Below, piece by piece: positions 1 to 5,348 of a stretch of DNA of 5,403 nucleotides (position 1 is the stretch's first letter; each line of letters begins with the position of its first letter). The stretch is from assembly GCA_041750975.1 (NCBI GenBank), contig JBGSYN010000001.1, forward strand, positions 1-5,403, in the 5' to 3' direction. The notes below the pieces were generated by a model. That model had not been told where the DNA came from. It made no database searches and worked only from the letters and a program-made list of their open reading frames with translations. Source of the stretch: JBGSYN01 sp041750975. GTDB lineage: Bacteria; Pseudomonadota; Alphaproteobacteria; Geminicoccales; Geminicoccaceae. A program made the position numbers and the translations under genes.

Positions 1-1290
1 GAATTGCAGCTTGGTCCGCCGGACGATCTCATCCGGCAACAAATCTTCGAAGGCCTTGCGCAGGAGCCATTTCTCGACCCGATGGCCGCCCACTTCACGG
101 AGCTTCCAGGCTACCGGGGTACGGGCGGCGAGCGCGATCATCTGAGTGACGAGGAACGGCACGCGGGCTTCGAGGCTGTGGGCCATCGTCATGCGGTCGA
201 CCCGCTGCAGATTGATATTGTGCATCGATCCGATTGAGCGGCGCAGTTCGCCCGCCAGGGCCGCCGGGTCATCATAGTCGCGGTAATAGGTATAGCCGGC
301 GAAAAGCTCGTCCGCACCTTCGCCGGTGAGCACCACCTTGACCTTCTCGGCGGCGAATTTGGCGACGAAATAGGTCGGCACGGCGCTGCGTACGAGATCT
401 TGATCATAGGTCTCGAGGTGGAACATGATCCGCGGCAATGCCTCGAGGATATCGTCGGGCTTGATGATGAGCTCTTGATGGTGCGTGCCGAGATGCTTGG
501 CGACGATCCGGGCGGCCAGGAGATCGCTCGAGCCTTCGAGCCCGACGGCGAATGTGTCGAGTGCACCGAGGTGGCGCTTGGCGAATGCTGAGATGATGCT
601 GCTGTCGAGACCGCCCGAGAGAAAGCAGCCGAACGGCACGTCGCTGCGCAAGCGCTTGACGACGGCAGCCTCCAGGGTCTGCCGCAGCTCGGCGATCGTC
701 TCGTCCTGATCGCAGTCGACCTCTTCCGGCGCCGGCACCTCATAGAAACGCCGCCAGCCCGTCACGCTGCTGAAGATATGGCCCGGGGGGAATTCCTTGA
801 TGTCGAAGGCTACTCCGACCAATGCCTTGATCTCGGACGCGAACGCCAGGCTCGCGCCGACCCGCCCCATATAGAGCGGTTTGATCCCGATCGGATCGCG
901 GGCCGCGATGACCTCGCCGCCGCGATGCATGACGAAGGCGAACATCCCGTCGAGATCTTTGATGGCCGCGGGTCCATGGGTCGCCAGCAAATGCAGAATC
1001 GAATCGGGGTCGCTGCCCGTCCGATAGGGTGCGGCTCGTAGCCTCTCACGGATCGAACGGTCATTGTAGATCATGCCATTGGCGACGAGTGTGCAATCCC
1101 CAACCGTGCTGAAGGGCTGACGGCCGCCGGCGGGATCGATAATGGCGAGCCGGCAATGGGCGAATGCGCCCCGCTCGCCGTCAAGCACGACAAGTCCTTG
1201 ATCATCCGGGCCGCGGTGTCGTTGGCGCTCGATCATTTCGCGGAGCGCGCCTCGGTCGTAATCGCCCTAGAGGACGGCAATTCCACACAA
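1..1290 (-). pseudogene. asnB: Asparagine synthase (glutamine-hydrolysing), partial at left edge, with an in-frame amber codon at position 8
   Basis: AsnB makes asparagine from aspartate, ATP and glutamine in the cytoplasm. An N-terminal Ntn-type glutaminase releases ammonia, and a C-terminal PP-loop domain forms and aminates aspartyl-AMP. The frame begins TTG TGT GGA ATT (1290 downward), giving the family's N-terminal Cys2-Gly-Ile after processing, with AGAGAGG (1300-1306) 9 bases upstream. Codon 8 is TAG (1267-1269). I read every later codon to the left edge and found no other stop. Visible family motifs, numbered from the TTG: HRGPDD 25-30, RLAIID 47-52, ANGMIYN 70-76, GSD near 93, SGGLDSS 225-231 (ATP pyrophosphatase loop), GEGADELF 323-330, SLEARVPFL about 373-380. 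The C-terminus lies beyond the window. Two normally conserved sites differ: NGE reads NGM (Met73) and PFLD reads PFLV (Val381). Translation from the next ATG (codon 19, 1234-1236) would lose Cys2 and so glutamine use. It is probably a recent pseudogene; a sequencing error at 1267-1269 would also explain it. The family call is very secure, the pseudogene status moderate. Confidence 0.85.
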
Positions 1291-1299
1291 AATACGGAG

Positions 1300-1306
1300 C
1301 CTCTCT
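1300..1306 (-). promoter_or_regulatory. Ribosome binding site supporting the TTG start of asnB
   Basis: Read on the minus strand, AGAGAGG lies 9 bases before the TTG codon at 1288-1290. There is no in-frame ATG between this site and the TTG. The TTG alone restores the Cys-Gly-Ile N-terminus expected of the family, so this site decides the ancestral start. Confidence 0.5.
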
Positions 1307-1375
1307 GAGGTGCGACTGATTATTCCCGCATTACGCACATCGTGGTAATGTGTTGTTCGTCAAGGGAGCAAGTTC

Positions 1376-1383
1376 AGGAGGTG
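1376..1383 (+). promoter_or_regulatory. Strong Shine-Dalgarno site for the CBS-domain gene
   Basis: AGGAGGTG matches the 16S rRNA tail almost fully, with 6 bases between AGGAGG and the ATG at 1388. It fixes the start and suggests efficient translation. The 97-base gap shared with the divergent asnB gene shows no clear -35/-10 pair for either gene. A lone TTGACG on the minus strand (1358-1363) has no good -10 at the right distance. Confidence 0.8.
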
Positions 1384-1387
1384 TGGT

Positions 1388-1819
1388 ATGACGGTCGAGA
1401 AAATCCTCCGTCGCAAAGGCTCGAATGTGGCGACGATCGAGGCATCGGCAACGCTTGCCGATGCCATCAAGGTTCTCGCTGAGGGCAATTACGGCGCGCT
1501 GGTCGTCAGCCCGGACGGTAAGAAGGTCCAGGGCATTTTGTCGGAACGCGATATCGTTCGCGGTATCGGCCGATCCGGCCGCGACATCCTCGATGAGCCG
1601 GTCAACAAGCACATGACCGCCAATGTCGTTACCTGCGAGATCACCGATCATGCGGCGAGCATCATGGGACTGATGACCCAACGCCGGATTCGTCACGTGC
1701 CCGTGGTCGAAGACGGTGAGATGATCGGCATCGTTTCGATCGGCGATATCGTCAAATCCCGCATCGACGAACTCTCGACCGAGGCCGAGGCGATGCGGGA
1801 CATGATGCACAGCTATTAG
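1388..1819 (+). CDS. Small stand-alone protein with two CBS domains
   Basis: This 143-residue protein is almost wholly a pair of CBS domains, the module that forms a Bateman pair and usually binds AMP, ATP or other adenosyl ligands to sense energy or redox state. CBS1 spans about residues 11-62 and contains the typical GILSERDIVRGI strand-helix at 49-60. CBS2 spans about 76-128 with RRIRHVPVV at 99-107 and GIVSIGDIVKSRI at 114-126. A short acidic helical tail (STEAEAMRDMM) follows. There is no signal peptide, membrane segment or fused enzyme, so it is cytoplasmic and likely acts as a dimer that regulates a partner. Proteins of this size and layout are common in alphaproteobacteria, mostly without an assigned partner. 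It stands alone between the divergent asnB remnant and a small hypothetical gene 107 bases downstream. The ATG is fixed by AGGAGGTG just upstream. The family call is secure; the ligand and target are unknown. Confidence 0.93.
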   Translation: MTVEKILRRKGSNVATIEASATLADAIKVLAEGNYGALVVSPDGKKVQGILSERDIVRGIGRSGRDILDEPVNKHMTANVVTCEITDHAASIMGLMTQRRIRHVPVVEDGEMIGIVSIGDIVKSRIDELSTEAEAMRDMMHSY

Positions 1820-1913
1820 CTCGTTTGCTGTCATAGCCTGAAGTGCGGTCGAATGAGGCGGACTTGCCAAGCCTGAAACCGCCCGCTAGCGTCTAACGAC
1901 CGATAACACCGCC

Positions 1914-1921
1914 AGGGGAGG
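1914..1921 (+). promoter_or_regulatory. Ribosome binding site for the 75-residue hypothetical gene
   Basis: AGGGGAGG ends 5 bases before the ATG at 1927. It is the main reason to treat the short frame that follows as a real gene. The 107 bases between the CBS gene and this start show no obvious terminator hairpin with a T run. Confidence 0.5.
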
Positions 1922-1926
1922 CGGCC

Positions 1927-2154
1927 ATGACGACAAGACTGGCCAATGAGCCAGGCCAAGGTAGGGCGTTCTTCCACGCCTTCATCGAAACCACGGGCAC
2001 CGTCCTCGGCGCTCTCGACGTGCGCGAACTCGAAGAACGGCAGCGGATCCTCGCCGAACTCGCCGATCGGTTCCAGGCTCAATCACCCGCTTCGTTCAAT
2101 CCGTCCAGGACGACCTCGAACGTCGCGAAAGGAGCGGCTACACCACCAGCATAG
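1927..2154 (+). CDS. Small hypothetical protein
   Basis: I do not recognise this 75-residue protein. Residues about 14-30 (AFFHAFIETTGTVLGAL) are moderately hydrophobic and aromatic. Residues 31-52 form a charged, probably amphipathic helix rich in Glu, Arg and Leu. From about 53 the chain is Ser/Thr/Ala/Pro-rich and likely disordered. No signal peptide, cysteine pair or catalytic motif is visible. Support for it being real comes from the AGGGGAGG site at proper spacing, an ATG start and codon use like its neighbours. Against it, the last 17 bases overlap the 3' end of the convergent EEP gene, and the region is open in several frames, as is usual in GC-rich DNA. It could be a small helical adaptor. 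A homologue search showing conservation of residues 14-52 would settle whether it is a gene. Confidence 0.5.
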   Translation: MTTRLANEPGQGRAFFHAFIETTGTVLGALDVRELEERQRILAELADRFQAQSPASFNPSRTTSNVAKGAATPPA

Positions 2155-3163
2155 CGCTCTGCGGACGATGGTCGGAAGCGTGCTGTTCCCGCGCTCCGGG
2201 AAGGTCCGGCCGCGCCGCTTGGCGCCAAAACTCATGCTCGATCCTGCCAACGGCCGTGCGTGTCTCGCCGGTCCAGTAGAGGCTGGCCGAAACGAAGATG
2301 TGATCGAGCAAAAGCTTGCGGTCGACCCCCTTGATGAAATCGAAGAACTCGGCAGTGAAGTTCAACTCCCGGTCCATCAGATCGACGAAGGTGTGACGCA
2401 GCATTTGATGTGGCTGAAAGGGTGATCCGGCAATCAATCCAGCCACGTTATGCGTGAGATATTTAGCTTCGAATTCATCGAGATCGGGGCCGTCATTGAA
2501 GTCTCCCATGACGACGAAGGCGGCTTCGGGCTCCTGCTCGAACACCAGATCGATATAGCGCCGCACGCGCATGGCTTCCGCCGAAATCCGCCGCCTCACC
2601 TGCACCGCCTCGCGAATGAATTGGTCCCTGGTCAGCGGGTCTTCGAACAACTCCTGACCCCGGTGAATGAATTTGGACTTGGTGTGGAGATTGAGGAGGC
2701 GAACCGTCCGGCCCGATCGGGTGCGCAGGCGAAGCAACAAGGGCGGCCGCGTAAAGCTATAGGGCTCGAGCATCAAATCGCCATCGATATCGACCTCGAA
2801 CGGATCGTCGAAGTCAAACATGAACTCGCCCGGTATCCGCTCGACCTCGGCGATCTCGCTCGACCCCTTCTTGACCAGCGCATAAAGCTTCTGCTGGCCG
2901 CCGCCAACTGGACCGAAGATCTCGAACCGATCGTTCAAGAACCGATCCGCAAACAGCGCCATTTCCGAAAGCCGGCTCGGCCCCTCTTGAATGGTCAGGA
3001 CATCGGCATCCATCGCCAGGATGACCTGCACCACCCTCGATGCCAGTTCGAGAACATCGCTCACGCCGTCGACCTCGCCCGGCCCCTTGAACAAGGGAGC
3101 GCCGTCATTGTCGCCGGTGAACCACCGGTTCATCCACTCGATATTCCAATTCGCAACTTTCAT
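2138..3163 (-). CDS. Endonuclease/exonuclease/phosphatase (EEP) family hydrolase
   Basis: This 341-residue protein has the whole motif set of the Mg2+-dependent EEP superfamily (DNase I, exonuclease III, inositol phosphatase fold), which cleaves phosphodiester or phosphomonoester bonds. In order: NWNIEW 5-10 (Asn7), IQEG 58-61 (metal ligand Glu60), LNLHTKS 157-163 (His160), MGDFNDGP 219-226 (catalytic Asp221 and Asn223), LDHIFV 286-291, and SDHRP 330-334 (Asp331 and His332, the general-base pair). No signal peptide is seen, so it is likely cytoplasmic. The substrate (DNA, RNA, phosphoinositide or nucleotide) cannot be told from the sequence. A loop rich in Asp, Glu and Phe at about 111-137 and a basic helix at 184-202 are possible specificity elements. 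The ATG follows a GGGG about 9 bases upstream. The gene is divergent from the DUF3291 gene (106-base gap) and converges on the small hypothetical gene. It appears intact. Confidence 0.92.
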   Translation of the reverse strand: MKVANWNIEWMNRWFTGDNDGAPLFKGPGEVDGVSDVLELASRVVQVILAMDADVLTIQEGPSRLSEMALFADRFLNDRFEIFGPVGGGQQKLYALVKKGSSEIAEVERIPGEFMFDFDDPFEVDIDGDLMLEPYSFTRPPLLLRLRTRSGRTVRLLNLHTKSKFIHRGQELFEDPLTRDQFIREAVQVRRRISAEAMRVRRYIDLVFEQEPEAAFVVMGDFNDGPDLDEFEAKYLTHNVAGLIAGSPFQPHQMLRHTFVDLMDRELNFTAEFFDFIKGVDRKLLLDHIFVSASLYWTGETRTAVGRIEHEFWRQAARPDLPGAREQHASDHRPQSAMLVV

Positions 3164-3269
3164 GGCATGCCCCTATTCATCGCCACCCAACCCTGCACCA
3201 ACCTTCGGGGAACCTCAGTAGTAAATCCCACGTGTTGGCGGCTCCCCATCCCGATGCTAATCAAGCGGC

Positions 3270-3785
3270 ATGACGCACCATTCCCTGCATCACCTCGCCC
3301 AGATCAACATCGCCCGCTGGTCCGTCGACCCCTCGAGCTACGCCGCCTTCGAGTTCACCAGCAATCTCGCCCGCATCAACGAATTGGCCGAGCAAAGCCC
3401 TGACTTCGTCTGGCGCCTCAAGGACGAGGCCGGCACCAGCGCGATCTCGCTCGCGACGCCCTGGAGCCAGGACGTCATCGCCAATCTCACGCTCTGGCAG
3501 GATCTGGAGTCCTTACGCCACTTCACCTACAAGACCGACCACCGCAACTTCATCAAGAAGCGCCGGGCCTGGTTCGACGAGCTCGAAGGGCCGCACATGG
3601 CGCTCTGGTGGATCGAAGCCGGCACCCTGCCCGATCTCGCCGCCGCCAAGACCCGCCTCGATCACCTCGAAACCCATGGACCCACACCGCACGCCTTCAC
3701 CTTCAACAAGGCCTTCGACCCGTCCGAAAAGCCCGCCGAAAAGCGCCCGGTCCGCGGCTGGGCCGTCGCCCTGCCTGGGCAATAA
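3270..3785 (+). CDS. DUF3291 domain-containing protein
   Basis: This 171-residue protein matches the DUF3291 family along its length. The hallmarks are HLAQINIAR near the N-terminus (8-16), a DFVWRLKDEAG segment (45-55), a strand with LTLWQDLESLRHFTY (73-87), KKRRAWFDELEGPHMALWWIEAG (96-118) and HGPTPHAFTF near the C-terminus (135-144). Members are predicted to adopt a dimeric alpha/beta ferredoxin-like fold related to antibiotic-biosynthesis-monooxygenase (ABM) domains. Their biochemical role is not established, so I give none. There is no signal peptide or membrane segment; it is probably cytoplasmic. The upstream ribosome site is weak (only AAGCGG just before the ATG), but conservation begins within the first ten residues, which supports this start. 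Codon use is strongly GC-rich: 44 of 60 bases in 3601-3660 are G or C. The C-terminal tail is Lys/Pro-rich. It is followed after 53 bases by the LamG-VanZ gene, of quite different composition, so an operon is doubtful. Confidence 0.88.
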   Translation: MTHHSLHHLAQINIARWSVDPSSYAAFEFTSNLARINELAEQSPDFVWRLKDEAGTSAISLATPWSQDVIANLTLWQDLESLRHFTYKTDHRNFIKKRRAWFDELEGPHMALWWIEAGTLPDLAAAKTRLDHLETHGPTPHAFTFNKAFDPSEKPAEKRPVRGWAVALPGQ

Positions 3786-3827
3786 GCCGGGCATCTGCGA
3801 CTGACATTCAAAACCAGGAATACCCAC

Positions 3828-3833
3828 AAGGGT
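3828..3833 (+). promoter_or_regulatory. Ribosome binding site deciding the start of the LamG-VanZ gene
   Basis: AAGGGT lies 6 bases before the ATG at 3839. The reading frame is open much further upstream (to 3608), but that part lies inside the DUF3291 gene and encodes an Arg/Pro-rich sequence typical of a shadow frame. An in-frame ATG at 3884 has no ribosome site, so 3839 is preferred. Confidence 0.55.
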
Positions 3834-3838
3834 CTGCA

Positions 3839-4969
3839 ATGGAACATACGAATTATGTACAACAAATTATAATATATGCTTCCATGAGCAAAATACTTAT
3901 TGCCTATTGTTTCATAGCTTTTGCATTAATTCTCTGGCCATTTAAGTTTGTTTCTCCATGCAGAACTTGTCAAAATGGTGCAATCTGGATGGCGGGGAAA
4001 AACGGCATTGAGTTTGAAACACCAGGACTCCTTTGGAGTGTGTCGCCGCCAATTGGTTTCCACGAAAGGCTGCTCTCGGCAAATGGCCTCACGATTGTCG
4101 CTTGGCTGAAGACGGCTGAGGTGAATCAAATGGGACCCGCGCGGATTGTGTCTTACTCTCAAGGTCCCGATTTTCGGAATTTTACCCTTGCTCAGGAAAA
4201 CAGCGATCTCGTCTTCAGATTGCGGACCACCAAGACGGATTTAAACGGCACAAAGCCGGAAGTCACTGTGCCCGAACTATTTGTGCCGGGCCAGCGACAG
4301 CACATCGTCGTAACCTATGATTCCTCGCACTACCGCTTCTACGTCGATGGCCAACTTCTCAAGAGTGTGCCCTCCCCTGGTGGCACCTTCTCGAACTGGG
4401 ACCCGGCTCATCGACTATTGATCGGCAACGAACAGACGGGTGATCGCCCTTGGCTCGGCAGCATTGAGCGTGTCGTTGTCTATGACCGCCCATTTTCAGC
4501 GGCTGAAGTCGAACAAGATTATCATTCGGTTAGTCCGGCCCCAGACTTCAATGGAGCCGCGGCGTCATTTGACTTCACAATGGGAGAAGGGAACATAATC
4601 CACGATAAGAGTAGCGTCCAGCCGGGTAGCAACCTTGAATTGCCTGCAATTTTTGTGAACGAGGGAATACCAGGTTTTCTCACTTTGAAGCCACGATATT
4701 TGATGGACTTCATCAGCAATTTCCTGATCTTTCTTCCTTTTGGATTCTTGCTTTATTTCAGTGTTTCCAAGATTCCCGATCTTGCCAGTCCGCAACCTTT
4801 GGCGATTATGTTGCTGGCGACTGTCCTTTTCACCCTGACCAACGAGTCGCTACAGTATTACGTCGATGGCAGAACATCCTCCCTGTTTGACTTCGCAAGC
4901 GCCATAGCGGGTGGTGCCAGTGGAATCCTCGCAGCAATCGCATTAAAAGCCCTTCCTCAGGTCTCATAG
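3839..4969 (+). CDS. LamG-domain and VanZ-like domain membrane protein
   Basis: This 376-residue protein joins three parts. Residues about 18-37 (KILIAYCFIAFALILWPFKF) form a membrane helix, followed by Cys41-x2-Cys44. Residues about 54-230 look like a concanavalin A-type LamG jelly roll: GLTIVAWLKT (83-92), ARIVSYSQGP (101-110), QHIVVTYDSSHYRFYVDGQL (154-173), LLIGNE (193-198), WLGSIERVVVYDRPFSAAEV (205-224). Residues 287-372 form a VanZ-like membrane region: NFLIFLPFGFLL (294-305), a second helix at 320-334, then NESLQYYVDGRTSSLFDFASAIAGGASGIL, where Glu336, Gln339, Gly344-Arg345 and Asp351 match the conserved VanZ pattern. VanZ of the vancomycin cluster lowers teicoplanin sensitivity by an unknown route; most VanZ-like proteins are not resistance genes. 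Four predicted helices would place LamG outside the cytoplasmic membrane, where it might bind glycan or a protein (inference). The 5' part is AT-rich (37 G or C in 120 bases, 3841-3960), unlike its neighbours, suggesting transfer. The architecture call is strong; the role is unknown. Confidence 0.85.
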   Translation: MEHTNYVQQIIIYASMSKILIAYCFIAFALILWPFKFVSPCRTCQNGAIWMAGKNGIEFETPGLLWSVSPPIGFHERLLSANGLTIVAWLKTAEVNQMGPARIVSYSQGPDFRNFTLAQENSDLVFRLRTTKTDLNGTKPEVTVPELFVPGQRQHIVVTYDSSHYRFYVDGQLLKSVPSPGGTFSNWDPAHRLLIGNEQTGDRPWLGSIERVVVYDRPFSAAEVEQDYHSVSPAPDFNGAAASFDFTMGEGNIIHDKSSVQPGSNLELPAIFVNEGIPGFLTLKPRYLMDFISNFLIFLPFGFLLYFSVSKIPDLASPQPLAIMLLATVLFTLTNESLQYYVDGRTSSLFDFASAIAGGASGILAAIALKALPQVS

Positions 4970-5055
4970 ATTTCGTGAGATGATCGAAAAAAGTCGGGAT
5001 TCGCGGAGGTTCCGGGTCAGCTACACCGGCGGCGGAGCATATCTGTTACGCAAAC

Positions 5056-5133
5056 TTATGGATTGACCTCATCGGGCTTGGCTGCCTCGAAAAGCTTGCG
5101 AATCGAAAATCTCAAGACATTTTCGGAGTTCAT
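5056..5133 (-). pseudogene. Possible gene remnant: 25-codon C-terminal-like fragment
   Basis: On the minus strand an ATG at 5131-5133 begins MNSENVLRFSIRKLFEAAKP and ends five residues later at TAA. The frame is open back to a stop at 5182-5184 with no better start and no clear ribosome site. The residue make-up (mixed hydrophobic and charged, helix-like) resembles real protein more than a random frame, so it may be the tail of a decayed gene. I do not recognise the family, and chance is a fair alternative at this length. Confidence 0.2.
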
Positions 5134-5290
5134 AACCAGGATAAAGCGCGATTTGGGATATCCACTAGTCAGTGGGTAGACTTATGAAGTGTCCACGCAT
5201 CCAGCCTCGCAAGTAATCTTGGAAAGCCGGCAGATACCGACACTTTAGGAAGATATCGTGAAAACTGCCTCTCCGCAACCCTCAGGCCAC

Positions 5291-5319
5291 TTGACATTAG
5301 TGGCGATGTGATGGATGAT
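5291..5319 (+). promoter_or_regulatory. Sigma-70-like promoter ahead of the probable transposase
   Basis: A perfect TTGACA (5291-5296) is followed after 17 bases by GATGAT (5314-5319), four of six matches to TATAAT. The -10 lies 29 bases before the ATG at 5349, a fitting distance. The perfect -35 and ideal spacing are what make it credible; the -10 is mediocre. It would drive the gene that begins at 5349. Confidence 0.4.
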
Positions 5320-5348
5320 GAACAAAGAGAGAACGTAGTCGAGAGGGC

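Larger units (their letters stand above)
4970..5348. other. Gene-poor stretch between the LamG-VanZ gene and the probable transposase
   Basis: I see no convincing gene in these 379 bases. The stretch holds a weak dyad at the LamG-VanZ stop (TCTCA, 9-base loop, TGAGA, no T run, so not a clear terminator). It also holds a 41-codon open stretch on the minus strand (5059-5181, stop TAA at 5056-5058), a small perfect dyad CCACT-AGTC-AGTGG at 5162-5175, and a promoter-like site at 5291-5319. The composition is mixed and lower in GC than the left half of the window. It could contain the left end of an insertion sequence plus the debris of an older gene, but I cannot identify a terminal inverted repeat because the partner end lies outside the window. 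Confidence 0.5.

Noticed and set aside
189..743. A 184-codon minus-strand open frame within the asparagine synthetase region
   Set aside because: It is a +1/+2 shadow of the true AsnB frame and is Ser/Arg-rich. The real frame (codons ending on multiples of three) carries SGGLDSS and GEGADELF.
1331..1870. A 179-codon open frame on the minus strand over the CBS gene
   Set aside because: It mirrors the CBS coding frame, is His/Asp-rich without a recognisable domain, and the plus-strand gene has a strong ribosome site and clear CBS motifs.
1946..2425. A 159-codon plus-strand frame across the small hypothetical gene and the EEP 3' end
   Set aside because: It is Ser/Arg/Pro-rich, has no suitable ribosome site, and is mostly antisense to the EEP gene.
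2450..3403. A 317-codon open frame on the plus strand opposite the EEP gene
   Set aside because: It lies antisense to a gene with complete catalytic motifs. Its translation shows no domain and it also runs into the start of the DUF3291 gene. Long antisense frames are expected in GC-rich DNA.
3766..3800. Possible terminator near the DUF3291 stop (GCCC-TGCCT-GGGC)
   Set aside because: The stem is only four bases, lies within the coding end, and has no T run.
3608..3838. A 77-codon upstream extension of the LamG-VanZ frame
   Set aside because: It overlaps the DUF3291 gene in another frame and encodes an Arg/Pro-rich shadow sequence. A ribosome site at 3828-3833 supports the start at 3839.
3839..4969. 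Calling the VanZ-like protein a glycopeptide resistance gene
   Set aside because: There are no vanHAX or regulatory genes nearby, and most VanZ-like proteins in Gram-negative bacteria are unrelated to resistance.
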